Source of the DNA: Chitinibacter sp. GC72
Lineage (GTDB): Bacteria > Pseudomonadota > Gammaproteobacteria > Burkholderiales > Chitinibacteraceae
Direction of reading: 5' to 3'
Length of the DNA stretch: 64,000 bases
Assembly: GCF_009760905.1 (NCBI RefSeq)
Contig: NZ_VIRW01000011.1
Coordinates: forward strand, 1-64,000
In this document: piece by piece, positions 1 through 8,364 of the stretch
Layout: every line of letters starts with the position of its first letter
Position numbering within the stretch: position 1 is the stretch's first letter
The notes under the pieces: model-generated
Seen by the model: only the letters and a program-made list of their open reading frames with translations
What the model was told of the DNA's origin: nothing
Database searches by the model: none
Program-made: the position numbers and the translations under genes

Positions 1-424
1 GTTTGTGCTGGATGCATTAGAGCAGGCGTTGTGGGCGCGACAGCCAGAGCGTGAGGCGCTGATTCATCACAGCGACCGCGGGTCGCAATATGTGTCGATT
101 CGCTACACCGAACGATTGGCTGAAGCAGGGATCGAGCCCTCCGTGGGTACGACGGGTGATAGTTACGACAATGCGCTAGCCGAAACGATTAACGGGCTCT
201 ACAAAGCGGAAGTAATTCATCGTTTAGGTCCGTGGAAAAGCCTAGAATCTGTGGAGCTAGCGACATTGGAATGGGTTTCGTGGTTCAATCACCATCGTTT
301 GCTTGGGTCGATTGGCCATATCCCACCTGCGGAAGCAGAAGCAAACTATTATCGCAACCAAAGCGAGCAGGCCATGTTGATCTGACTCAAACCAAATAGC
401 CTCCGCGAAACCCGGTGCGATTCA
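1..424 (+). mobile_element. IS3-family insertion sequence, right-hand part (left part outside window)
   Basis: The stretch holds the C-terminal part of an IS3-type OrfB transposase followed by about 40 bp ending in CCCGGTGCGATTCA, which looks like the right terminal repeat of IS3-family elements of the IS51/IS3 groups. Directly after 424 the sequence continues in frame as an IS256-type transposase, so the element sits inside another IS. The left end and target duplication lie outside the window and cannot be checked. Confidence 0.75.
2..385 (+). CDS. IS3-family transposase OrfB, C-terminal part
   Basis: This is the rve (DDE) integrase domain of an IS3-type transposase, which cuts and joins element ends. 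Visible motifs are HHSDRGSQY (second catalytic Asp), then DSYDNALAE with the family's catalytic Glu in ETINGLYKAE, then the C-terminal WFNHHRLLGSIGHIPPAEAE block typical of the family. The reading frame is open from base 2, so the gene starts upstream of the window. The stop at 383-385 lies about 40 bp inside the inferred right end of the element. Family assignment is confident; the subgroup is not. Confidence 0.9.
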   Translation, partial: FVLDALEQALWARQPEREALIHHSDRGSQYVSIRYTERLAEAGIEPSVGTTGDSYDNALAETINGLYKAEVIHRLGPWKSLESVELATLEWVSWFNHHRLLGSIGHIPPAEAEANYYRNQSEQAMLI

Positions 425-749
425 GCCTGAATTTGAAGCGCGCTGGGATGAAGAATATTTGCCGATCAGCCAATCCTGGCGGCGCAATTGGGCGCAGCTG
501 ATTCCCTTCTTTGACTTCCCGCCGGAAATTCGCAAGGTGATTTACACGACCAACGCGATTGAGTCGATGAACATGAGCCTGCGCAAGCTGACGAAAAACC
601 GAGGCTCATTCCCGAGCGACGAAGCGTTGCTGAAATTGTTCTACCTAGCGCTGCGTAATATCAGCCAGAAATGGACGATGCCACTGCGGGATTGGAAAGC
701 GGCGCTAACCCGGTTTACTATCCAGTTTGAGGAACGACTTCCTCAGTAA
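425..749 (+). pseudogene. IS256-family (Mutator-type) transposase, C-terminal fragment
   Basis: Reading in frame from about 426 gives PEFEARWDEEYLPISQSW, then IPFFDFPPEIRKVIYTTNAIESMN, which is the conserved C-terminal signature of Mutator-like IS256 transposases (YTTNAIESxN). The open frame continues left to the last base of the IS3 element, so no native start is present and the gene is split by that insertion. The TTG at 459 is not a believable start. About 108 residues of a normal ~400-residue protein remain. Confidence 0.85.
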
Positions 750-785
750 TCAACGAGGCCGATTTACACAAAATTCTGCACACCC
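425..785 (+). mobile_element. IS256-family element, 3' remnant interrupted by the IS3-type element
   Basis: The remnant runs from the IS3 junction at 424/425 through the transposase stop to a right terminal repeat TTTACACAAAATTCTGCACA (763-782) plus CCC, the usual outer end of IS256-type elements in proteobacteria. The 5' part of the element would lie to the left of the inserted IS3 copy, outside the window. Confidence 0.75.
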
Positions 786-821
786 TTTCCTTTCTTACCG
801 CTCTGCTCCCACCTGCTACCG

Positions 822-855
822 CTCAGCCCAAATTTTGTAAGCTGAGGCTTTTTTT
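822..855 (+). terminator. Rho-independent terminator after the IS remnants
   Basis: CTCAGC (822-827) pairs with GCTGAG (841-846) and is followed by a run of seven T (849-855). It lies 40 bp before the first pilin gene and should insulate the pilin operon from IS transcription. Confidence 0.6.
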
Positions 856-894
856 CTGCAATAATCCGAGCGACATTAACCCTTACGAATCAGC

Positions 895-1431
895 ATGCTT
901 GCTTCTCAACGTGGTTTAACCCTCATCGAGATGATGATTACGGTCGTCATCTTAGGGATCGTGCTAGCGATTGCAGTGCCAAACTTGATGTCGTTTGTTA
1001 ATACAACACGCGTGAAGTCAGTGACCGAAAATATGGCGCAAGATCTAATCATGGCTAGGTCCGAAGCTATTCGGAACAATAGCCCCATCTACCTGAACGT
1101 CCAAAGCAGTTGTTATGGAATGAGCGCACGTGGGGCGCACTGCAATTGCACGGTCACAGATATCAGCAGCAGTGCTTATTGCGAAGTCAAGCAGGTTTCT
1201 ACCTCCGCAGTGAGCCTTAGCCCGACTTCAGGGCAATTTGACCGGCTGATTTTTGATGCGATAAGAGGCTTACCCGTATCTAATACTTTTGGCACTTTAG
1301 CAAGTACTCAAAATATCGCTATTGCCAATAGCACACACCTAGCGCAGATCAAACTAACAATTATTGGTGGGGTATGTATCAGCTCGCCAAGTGGTACAAA
1401 GAAAATAGGCGGATACCCCAATGCCTGCTAG
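895..1431 (+). CDS. FimT/FimU-type minor type IV pilin (GspH-like)
   Basis: This is a minor pilin that would be cleaved by prepilin peptidase PilD and primes or decorates the type IV pilus. The short leader MLASQRG is followed by LTLIEMM, i.e. the G/L cleavage site and the conserved Glu at mature position 5, then a 20-residue hydrophobic helix. The QDLIMARSEAIRNN block after the helix is the hallmark of GspH/FimT proteins. The protein is 178 residues, normal for the family, with several Cys pairs in the C-terminal head. It is the first gene of a four-gene minor-pilin operon and overlaps pilW by 11 bp. FimU and FimT cannot be told apart here. Confidence 0.85.
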   Translation: MLASQRGLTLIEMMITVVILGIVLAIAVPNLMSFVNTTRVKSVTENMAQDLIMARSEAIRNNSPIYLNVQSSCYGMSARGAHCNCTVTDISSSAYCEVKQVSTSAVSLSPTSGQFDRLIFDAIRGLPVSNTFGTLASTQNIAIANSTHLAQIKLTIIGGVCISSPSGTKKIGGYPNAC

Positions 1432-2044
1432 ACATCCTTCAAAGCAAAGCGGCTTTACGCTGGTTGAAATTTTAGTTGCACTAGCGCTTGGGCTTCTTGT
1501 GGTAGGTGCCGCTTTTGGATATTTCTTGAGCACTTTGCAGACCAGCAAATCGCTGCTGTCCCAAAGCAAATTGCAGCAGGATATTCGCAGCACCACCACG
1601 CTGATGCAGCGCGATATTCGCCGTGCGGGCTATCGGCCAGAAAGCAGTACGGCGGCTACAAAAACAACCGTTGGTACAGTATGGGTAGGCAAAACCGTTT
1701 CCAGCCTTGCTAAGGATAACTGCATAATTTACCGCTACGTAGATGAACGCGCCAATTTACGTAACAGCGGGTTTCTATTGCATACCGATGGCAAAATTTA
1801 CATGAAAACCGCAGGCACAGATAACACGTGCAGCCTGTCTAGCGATTGGAGTGAAGTAACATCAGCCCGCAATGTGGAAATCACGAGCTTTCAAATTGAT
1901 TATTTTGGGAATGGTAATCGGCCGCGGGTTCTTATTAGCCTCGAGTCTCGTCTGAGCAATGATATAACGGTTAAATTGCCGATTAATTTACAGATTGTTT
2001 TACCCAACGCGCCCAATTCGGGCTCAGTGACGTCTGGAACATAA
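1421..2044 (+). CDS. pilW: PilW-type minor type IV pilin
   Basis: The protein has leader MPARHPSKQSG followed by FTLVEILVALALGLLVV (cleavage G/F and Glu5), then the PilW signature of about 35 residues later, TTLMQRDIRRAGYRP. PilW sits with PilV, PilX and FimU in the pilus-tip priming complex at the inner membrane. The protein is 207 residues. The start overlaps the end of the preceding pilin gene and has an AGGCGGA ribosome site about 7 nt upstream. It is followed 2 bp later by pilX. Confidence 0.88.
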   Translation: MPARHPSKQSGFTLVEILVALALGLLVVGAAFGYFLSTLQTSKSLLSQSKLQQDIRSTTTLMQRDIRRAGYRPESSTAATKTTVGTVWVGKTVSSLAKDNCIIYRYVDERANLRNSGFLLHTDGKIYMKTAGTDNTCSLSSDWSEVTSARNVEITSFQIDYFGNGNRPRVLISLESRLSNDITVKLPINLQIVLPNAPNSGSVTSGT

Positions 2045-2046
2045 GC

Positions 2047-3309
2047 ATGCGAAGTCTTAACAGCCCCAACAACCAACGTGGTGTTGCTACTTTATTGGTA
2101 TCAGTCATCATTTTGCTAGTGCTTGCCATTATGACGCTGTATACCAATCGCTCGGTGATTATTGAGCAGCGTAGCGCCACCAATGAGTTCAAGCAGGCTC
2201 AAGCCCTCGAAGCAGCGCAATCGGGCCTAGCGACCTTTATGGGTCAACTCGCTGGCAGCGACGCCGACAGCAATTGGAATAAATACTTCAGCCAAAGTGG
2301 ATCAACGATCACTCTCAAATCAGCTTATGCCAACACGCTGAACAGCCAAGGCTATTTAAATACGACAGATGGTCAATACAGCCATAACTTCAGCACGGGC
2401 AAGCCAGCGATGACTGTCGCACTAGCCAAACCGAAAGATAATGCAGGCAATACCCTGAATAACATCAGCCAAGGCTATAAGGTTTTTATTGCCTCCACTG
2501 GCACGCCCAATCAATTCACTTTGATTTCACAAGGCTGCTCAGATAGCACCAACTGCAATGAGGCTTATGCAGAAGCCTTTGTGGCAACCGATTTCACACT
2601 GGGTGCATCGGCCATTTGCCCACTGGATATCAATGGCAGTCTCACAGTAGTGAGTGGCGGCAGCGTTCACGGCCTGGTCGACAGTATGCCTGGCTTTGAT
2701 TGCGGCATTTCAGTAGGGTCAGCCAGCGGCTCTCTCGGCGATGTGATTGGTTGTGAAAGTGGTAGCTGTAATGCTGGCGATGCGGGCAACTACAATCCGC
2801 CCTATCAAGTTACGGGTTCCACTGGTAAAGATGCCCATTTCCAAAAATACTGGGGCACCACACAAGCAACCAAACAAGCGCAAATGCTGGCTGCTAGTAC
2901 TGCCAGCACAAAAACCGCCTGCTACATTACTGGCAATGCCACACAAGCAAATTTAAAAACTTGCACCGATGCGGGATTGAGTCAAATTTATATTACTGGT
3001 GATTTAAACATTACAGCCGCGACCCCTTGGGCTGGATACTCCTTCCCGAAGGGATTAGAGCTCATCGTTGGTGGCGACTTAAATCTAGTAGGTGCCTCAT
3101 TCTCAATGTACGGCATACTTTACGTCGTGGGCAACACTGGCAGCTCATTGGATGGAGCATTCCATGCCATTGGCAACGCTGCGTTTGCGGGTAATGTTAC
3201 AGCCAATCTCTCATTTAATGTGACGGCCGACACTCGATATACGAAAGTACCCGCTGGCAGTAGCGGGGTTAAATCCAATTTAACACTCGGTTCATGGAGA
3301 GATTTCTGA
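2047..3309 (+). CDS. pilX: PilX-like pilus assembly protein, unusually long
   Basis: The N-terminus NNQRGVATLLVSVIILLVLAIMTLY and the following QAQALEAAQSGLA are typical of PilX: a prepilin-like leader without Glu5, a membrane helix, and the amphipathic continuation. PilX proteins are usually about 150-200 residues, but this one has 420. The extra 250 residues are rich in Gly, Ser, Thr, Asn and Val in short beta-strand-like segments (for example residues 190-240 and 315-385), suggesting a beta-solenoid head that could act as an adhesive or spacer domain. That role is inference. It lies between pilW and pilV and shares a TGATG stop-start overlap with pilV. Confidence 0.75.
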   Translation: MRSLNSPNNQRGVATLLVSVIILLVLAIMTLYTNRSVIIEQRSATNEFKQAQALEAAQSGLATFMGQLAGSDADSNWNKYFSQSGSTITLKSAYANTLNSQGYLNTTDGQYSHNFSTGKPAMTVALAKPKDNAGNTLNNISQGYKVFIASTGTPNQFTLISQGCSDSTNCNEAYAEAFVATDFTLGASAICPLDINGSLTVVSGGSVHGLVDSMPGFDCGISVGSASGSLGDVIGCESGSCNAGDAGNYNPPYQVTGSTGKDAHFQKYWGTTQATKQAQMLAASTASTKTACYITGNATQANLKTCTDAGLSQIYITGDLNITAATPWAGYSFPKGLELIVGGDLNLVGASFSMYGILYVVGNTGSSLDGAFHAIGNAAFAGNVTANLSFNVTADTRYTKVPAGSSGVKSNLTLGSWRDF

Positions 3310-3920
3310 TGCAACGGAATATGGGCTTTAGCTTACTTGAAGTGCTTATTTCGGTGGCCATACTCTCGATTGGCGTTTTGGCATTGGCTGGATTTAATGG
3401 CAATCTGTATAAAAGCGTGCGCTACAGTAATGACCGCGCCAAGGCCATGGCCAGCGCACAGCAACTCATCGATAATTACCGCGCACTTGATTTTGCCCAA
3501 GTGATCAGCGGCGCAGATACCACGCCTGGGGGATGCAACCAGCCAAGTCCGCATCGAATTTGGACCGTAGCCAATGTGGCAGGCACGACCAATATCAAAG
3601 ATATGTCGGTGTATGTCTGCTGGACAGACGTTACTGGCGTTAAGCAGGAAATGTCATTTAGCACTCAAATTGGTGTGGTCGCTGTCGCGGCGACCGCCAC
3701 GTCCGTCCCAACCATGCCCCCCAGTTCCAACACCCCAGCGCCCTGCACGGCCAGTACTTATGTGGATGGCAGCAGCTATGCCACAGGCGGCTTTGTTAGA
3801 AATCTGGGCCGAAAATACAAATGTACTGTTGGTGGCTGGTGCACTACCGGAGGCCCCTATGCACCCGGCACAGGTTGGGCTTGGCAAAATGCCTGGTCGG
3901 ATGAAGGGCTCTGTGAATAA
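3309..3920 (+). CDS. pilV: PilV-type minor pilin with a C-terminal chitin-binding-like module
   Basis: The start is placed at 3309, overlapping the pilX stop as TGATG, because GGAGAG lies 7 nt upstream; an in-frame ATG at 3294 lacks a ribosome site. The leader MQRNMG is followed by FSLLEVLISVAILSIGVLAL (cleavage G/F, Glu5), as in PilV. After the pilin head comes a Pro/Ser/Thr linker (residues about 134-147) and then a 55-residue Cys- and Trp-rich module (3744-3917). Its pattern, C-x-Y-x(4)-Y-x-x-G-x-V-x(3)-G-x-x-Y-x-C followed by GWC, YAPG and W-x-x-AW-x-x-x-G-x-C, resembles carbohydrate-binding modules of the CBM5/12 type on bacterial chitinases. The chitin-binding function is inferred from this pattern only. 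Confidence 0.8.
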   Translation: MQRNMGFSLLEVLISVAILSIGVLALAGFNGNLYKSVRYSNDRAKAMASAQQLIDNYRALDFAQVISGADTTPGGCNQPSPHRIWTVANVAGTTNIKDMSVYVCWTDVTGVKQEMSFSTQIGVVAVAATATSVPTMPPSSNTPAPCTASTYVDGSSYATGGFVRNLGRKYKCTVGGWCTTGGPYAPGTGWAWQNAWSDEGLCE

Positions 3921-3973
3921 CAGAAACTTCATTACGGTGACTGGATAGTGGGGTAAAATACTGGCACAAAAAC

Positions 3974-4007
3974 AAGGGGGCTCATTGAGCCCTCTTCTTT
4001 CTTTTTC
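3974..4007 (+). terminator. Terminator at the end of the minor-pilin operon
   Basis: A 10-bp stem with a 3-nt loop (AAGGGGGCTC at 3974-3983, GAGCCCTCTT at 3987-3996, one G-T pair) is followed by a T-rich run to 4007. It ends 23 bp before the decarboxylase start and may also act as a leader hairpin for that gene. Confidence 0.65.
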
Positions 4008-4030
4008 AGATGTCTAAATTGGGAATTACC

Positions 4031-6295
4031 ATGCGCTTTTACTTCCCCCTCGTCATCATTGACGAAGACTTCCGCTCGGAAAACACCAGCGGTTCCGGTA
4101 TCCGTGAATTGGCGGCGGCCATTGAGGCCGAGGGTACGGATGTGGTGGGTTATACCAGCTATGGTGATCTGACTTCGTTCGCGCAGCAGCAAAGCCGTGC
4201 TTGCGGTTTTATCCTGTCGATTGACGATGAAGAGTTTGGTGGCGGCTCGGCTGAAGAAACGCAAAATGCGCTCGAGCACCTGCGCACTTTCGTCGCAGAA
4301 ATTCGCCGCCGCAACCCGGATATTCCGATCTATCTGTATGGTGAAACCCGCACCGCGCGTCATATACCCAATGACGTATTGCGTGAGCTGCACGGCTTTA
4401 TTCACATGCACGAAGATACCCCTGAATTCGTTGCGCGCCACATTATTCGCGAAGCCAAATCCTACCTCGACAGCCTTGCGCCACCGTTCTTCCGCGCGCT
4501 GACTAATTACGCGCAAGACGGCTCTTACTCATGGCATTGTCCGGGGCACTCGGGTGGCGTGGCGTTTCTGAAATCGCCAGTTGGCCAGATGTTCCACCAA
4601 TTCTTTGGCGAAAACATGCTGCGTGCCGACGTGTGTAACGCGGTGGAAGAACTCGGCCAATTGCTCGATCACACCGGCCCCGTTGCCGCGTCCGAGCGCA
4701 ACGCGGCGCGTATTTTTAATGCCGACCATTTGTATTTCGTGACCAATGGCACTTCTACATCAAACAAGATCGTGTGGAACTCAACCGTTGCGCCGGGCGA
4801 CATCGTCGTCGTTGACCGTAACTGCCACAAATCGATTCTGCACGCGATCATGATGACTGGTGCGGTGCCGATTTTCCTGATGCCAACACGCAATCACTAC
4901 GGCATTATCGGACCGATTCCGCGCAGCGAATTCGAGCCAGAATCAATTCGTCAAAAAATGCTGGCCAACCCATTCTGCCGTGAGAAATTGGCTGAAAACC
5001 CAGACATCAAACCACGCGTACTGACGATTACGCAGTCGACTTACGATGGCGTGTTGTACAACGTCGAAGAAATCAAAGGACTCTTGGATGGCGTGATTGA
5101 AACGCTGCACTTTGACGAAGCCTGGTTGCCGCACGCAGCTTTCCACGACTTCTACGGCGATTACCACGCAATTGGCGAAGACCGCCCACGTTGTAAAGAT
5201 TCGATGATTTTCTCGACGCAATCGACGCATAAATTGCTGGCGGGGATTTCGCAGGCCTCGCAAATCTTGGTGCAAGACGCGACCGACAATAAACTCGACC
5301 GCGATATATTCAATGAAGCCTATCTGATGCACACCTCAACCAGCCCACAGTACGCGATTATCGCGTCGTGTGACGTGGCTGCGGCGATGATGGAAGCGCC
5401 GGGTGGCACTGCACTGGTGGAAGAATCACTCGCCGAAGCGCTGGAATTCCGCCGCGCAATGCGCAAAGTGGACGAAGAATACGGCAGCGACTGGTGGTTT
5501 AAAGTATGGGGACCAGATGATCTGACCGACGAAGGACTGGATCACCGCGATGCGTGGATGCTCAAAGCGGGTGAAAACTGGCACGGCTTTGGCGATATTG
5601 CCGAAGGCTTCAATCTGCTTGACCCGATCAAGGCGACAATTTTAACGCCGGGTCTGAATGTGGATGGCGACTTTACCGATCAGGGTATTCCGGCGGCGAT
5701 TGTGGCGAAGTATCTGGCTGAACATGGCGTGGTGATTGAGAAAACCGGCCTATACTCCTTCTTCATTATGTTTACCATCGGTATTACCAAAGGCCGCTGG
5801 AACACCATGGTGACGGCGCTGCAGCAGTTTAAAGATGATTACGATAAAAATGCGCCGCTATGGCGTGTATTGCCGGAATTCATCGTGCAATTCCCGCAAT
5901 ATGAGCGCATCGGCTTGCGCGATTTGTGCCAGCAAATTCACGGCATTTACCGCGAAAACAATGTGGCCAAACTGACGACCGAAATGTATTTATCGGGCAT
6001 CGTTCCGGCGATGAAGCCGTCAAAAGCGTTTGCAAAGATGGCGCATAAGGAAATCGAACGCGTAGCGCTCGACGAGCTCGAAGGCCGCATTACCGCCGTG
6101 ATGTTGACCCCTTACCCACCAGGCATTCCGCTCTTGGTGCCGGGCGAAGTGTTCAACAAAACCATCGTTGATTACCTGAAATTTGTCCGCGCGTTTAACG
6201 GCAAATTCCCGGGCTTCGAGACGTACACGCACGGTCTGGTGGCCGAGAAAACCGATAGCGGCACGCACTACTTTGTCGACTGCGTCCGCGTTTAA
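4031..6295 (+). CDS. Inducible-type arginine/lysine/ornithine decarboxylase (PLP, fold I)
   Basis: The enzyme decarboxylates a basic amino acid to a polyamine (agmatine, cadaverine or putrescine) and consumes a proton. Order of domains: N-terminal wing/response-regulator-like domain (about 1-130), the PLP aminotransferase-like domain with HCPGHSGG, VTNGTSTSNK, DRNCHKS and the PLP lysine in STQSTHKLLAG, and the C-terminal decarboxylase domain. The start at 4031 is chosen because GGGA lies 6-7 nt upstream and the protein then opens MRFYFPLVIIDEDF; the ATG at 4010 has no ribosome site. At 754 residues it is the size of biodegradative arginine decarboxylases, but the substrate cannot be told from sequence by eye. 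No antiporter gene is adjacent. Confidence 0.85.
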   Translation: MRFYFPLVIIDEDFRSENTSGSGIRELAAAIEAEGTDVVGYTSYGDLTSFAQQQSRACGFILSIDDEEFGGGSAEETQNALEHLRTFVAEIRRRNPDIPIYLYGETRTARHIPNDVLRELHGFIHMHEDTPEFVARHIIREAKSYLDSLAPPFFRALTNYAQDGSYSWHCPGHSGGVAFLKSPVGQMFHQFFGENMLRADVCNAVEELGQLLDHTGPVAASERNAARIFNADHLYFVTNGTSTSNKIVWNSTVAPGDIVVVDRNCHKSILHAIMMTGAVPIFLMPTRNHYGIIGPIPRSEFEPESIRQKMLANPFCREKLAENPDIKPRVLTITQSTYDGVLYNVEEIKGLLDGVIETLHFDEAWLPHAAFHDFYGDYHAIGEDRPRCKDSMIFSTQSTHKLLAGISQASQILVQDATDNKLDRDIFNEAYLMHTSTSPQYAIIASCDVAAAMMEAPGGTALVEESLAEALEFRRAMRKVDEEYGSDWWFKVWGPDDLTDEGLDHRDAWMLKAGENWHGFGDIAEGFNLLDPIKATILTPGLNVDGDFTDQGIPAAIVAKYLAEHGVVIEKTGLYSFFIMFTIGITKGRWNTMVTALQQFKDDYDKNAPLWRVLPEFIVQFPQYERIGLRDLCQQIHGIYRENNVAKLTTEMYLSGIVPAMKPSKAFAKMAHKEIERVALDELEGRITAVMLTPYPPGIPLLVPGEVFNKTIVDYLKFVRAFNGKFPGFETYTHGLVAEKTDSGTHYFVDCVRV

Positions 6296-6377
6296 AGCCG
6301 GATAAACCAGCACACAAGCCGCTACCTTCACAAGCTGGGTGGCGAGCTGGTTGATGAGCTAAATAGCATCCTAAATA

Positions 6378-6410
6378 AAAGCCCCGTCTGCATCGCAGCG
6401 GGGCTTTCTT
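6378..6410. terminator. Bidirectional terminator between the decarboxylase and a binding protein
   Basis: AAAGCCCCG (6378-6386) pairs with CGGGGCTTT (6399-6407), with an inner CTGC/GCAG stem, and is flanked by A and T runs on both sides. It can serve the decarboxylase (+) and the convergent gene ending at 6437 (-). Confidence 0.8.
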
Positions 6411-6436
6411 CTTGTGGGCGCGGGGATACGCTGCGT

Positions 6437-7177
6437 TTATGGCTCGTTGATGCCATAGGATTGCAGTATTTTCTTTAGCTCGCCGGTTTTTTTCAGTCTT
6501 TGCACACCTTCGTTCAGTATTCTGGCCAGTTGCGGCGCATCACTGCGGGCGGGGGAAAAAGCCAAATACAGCTGATCGGCCATCTGGCTGCACCCGGCAT
6601 TGCGCAGCAATGCGTTGCTGGCAAACTGCTGGTATTGCGCCACCAGCTCGTACTCGACGACGGCATCAATCCGCTTGGCCTGCAGCTTGGCCAGCCCACG
6701 CTTGAAACCATTCAACCCGCTCACCTGATCGACCTTCGCGTGGCGCAATACCCCATCAATTTCCGTGCCGTAGCTATAGCCGCGAATGGTGCCCACGCGC
6801 TGATTTTTTAGTGATGCGGCCCCAGCGTAATGCCAGCGGCTATCGGCACGGGTATAAAAACACACGCGAGATTGCGCCTGCGCTTGCTCGGGAAACGCCC
6901 AGTGCTGGCGTTTGGGCAGTTTTAGCACGCCAATAAAGCCTGCTGCATCGCCACTATTGGTCATGGCCTCGGCGCGGGCAAAAGGGACGATCTGGTAATC
7001 AATGCGATAACCAGCCGGCTCCAATACCGCTTTGGCAATCTCGACCACATAAACGGGGCGTGGATCACTCGCCGCGCACGCCACCGGGCACCAAGGGTCG
7101 CTGACCAGCACCAGCGGCTGCTCCGCCCAAGTGGCAGCAGGCAATAAAACAGCCAGAACAATCGCTATTCGCATCAA
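6437..7177 (-). CDS. Periplasmic substrate-binding protein (SBP_bac_3 type)
   Basis: A signal peptide (MMRIAIVLAVLLPAATWA, cleavage near AEQ) precedes a two-lobe polar-amino-acid-type binding domain: YVVEIAKAVLEPAGY early, then GTIRGYSYGTE and a C-terminal AFSPARSDAPQLARILNEGV block. The protein is 246 residues. No ABC permease or ATPase genes are beside it, as is common for orphan members in beta- and gammaproteobacteria. It resembles the protein encoded at 15769-16554 in kind but not closely in sequence. The ligand is unknown. Confidence 0.75.
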   Translation of the reverse strand: MMRIAIVLAVLLPAATWAEQPLVLVSDPWCPVACAASDPRPVYVVEIAKAVLEPAGYRIDYQIVPFARAEAMTNSGDAAGFIGVLKLPKRQHWAFPEQAQAQSRVCFYTRADSRWHYAGAASLKNQRVGTIRGYSYGTEIDGVLRHAKVDQVSGLNGFKRGLAKLQAKRIDAVVEYELVAQYQQFASNALLRNAGCSQMADQLYLAFSPARSDAPQLARILNEGVQRLKKTGELKKILQSYGINEP

Positions 7178-7243
7178 GGCAGATCACTCGGGGTGGAAAG
7201 GTAAAGTGCTTCAAATATAGCCTGTTCCACCATGAAATCTGCT

Positions 7244-8308
7244 TCAGATGGCCAGGCTAAGGTGGTTATCCCATTTTCTATGGGTATATCCCGCTAGCTC
7301 AGCGATAGATTGATCTTGCTGGCTATACCTATAGAGACTACCCGCTTCACTGCTCAGCCAGACCGAGGCACCATCGCTCACAATTCCGGCTGGTCTGGGC
7401 ACAGGCAGACTCTCGAGTGCGCTGCCGTCGCTGCGCCAGCGCGCCAGCTGATTACCACGCATTGCACTGATCAGAAACTCATTGCCATGCGCGGCAATGC
7501 TGGCGGCGTAGCCCATCAGGCTGGTTTTTTGCCCGGCCAGCTGCAGTGCGTCAGCGCCGGGGCGCAAGATGGCCAGCAGCGGTGCGTCACGGTGTTGCGC
7601 CGCGCTCAGATATTCGGCCTGAATGGCAATGCCCAACGTGCCATCCGCGGCCAGCGCCAGATGGCGCAAGCTCAGCGCCTTGTCGGCTAGGCTGTATTGC
7701 GCCAGTAACTGCCCGCTGGGCCATTCAATCAGGCTAAGGTTGGGCGCCATGCTGCTGCGATTCAGCTTGGTGCGCCCGCTTTCGGGCAAGGTGAGGATGC
7801 CCCCATTGGCCACGGCCAGTATCTTGCCAGGGCTCAACCATAGCAGCTCATGCGGGCCAATACCATACGAGGGTATTTCGGATAATTTACGCAGGCTCTG
7901 AGCATCATAAACGCCAACCAGCCCTGCCCCGCTGTCGTCATCATTCTCGGTCAGCAGCAGCGTATCGCCATCCGCGCCACGCAGCGCGTGGCCAAAAAAG
8001 TGCCGATCCGGCGCAGCGTCAACCAGCTGCAGCAATTGCTGATCCCACCAGCTGATTTTGGCCAGCCAGCTCCCCAAACGGCGGCTAACCACCAGCGCTT
8101 CGCCATCGGGCAGCGGCACAATCGCATGGCCGCGCCCCGGCAGGGCGATGCTCGCTCGCTGCTGCGGCAGCACCAGCCCTTGTCCGTCATCGCCCCAATA
8201 GGCGCTTAGCAAACGGGGGCTCACAGCAAGATCCGCTTTGCTGGCGTGGGCGAACCCGGCAAGCGGCAAGGCCAGCACGCTCAGCTGCAGAAAATGTCGC
8301 CGATTCAT
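7244..8308 (-). CDS. DUF1513 protein with Tat-like signal, last gene of imelysin cluster
   Basis: The N-terminus MNRRHFLQLSVLALPLAGFAHA has the twin-arginine motif and hydrophobic stretch of a Tat signal peptide, so export is likely. The 354-residue body has repeated beta-propeller-like blades (for example GHAIVPLPDGEALVVSRR and the GPHELLWLSPGKILAVANGGI region), which fits the DUF1513 family, generally found beside imelysin and di-haem cytochrome genes. Its biochemical role is not known. It lies 56 bp downstream of the imelysin-like gene ending at 8365, in the same direction. Confidence 0.75.
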   Translation of the reverse strand: MNRRHFLQLSVLALPLAGFAHASKADLAVSPRLLSAYWGDDGQGLVLPQQRASIALPGRGHAIVPLPDGEALVVSRRLGSWLAKISWWDQQLLQLVDAAPDRHFFGHALRGADGDTLLLTENDDDSGAGLVGVYDAQSLRKLSEIPSYGIGPHELLWLSPGKILAVANGGILTLPESGRTKLNRSSMAPNLSLIEWPSGQLLAQYSLADKALSLRHLALAADGTLGIAIQAEYLSAAQHRDAPLLAILRPGADALQLAGQKTSLMGYAASIAAHGNEFLISAMRGNQLARWRSDGSALESLPVPRPAGIVSDGASVWLSSEAGSLYRYSQQDQSIAELAGYTHRKWDNHLSLAI

Positions 8309-8364
8309 ACTGTGCCCCGCTTTCGCGGCATGTGCGCACCATCAAGCACAATTAATCACCACCA

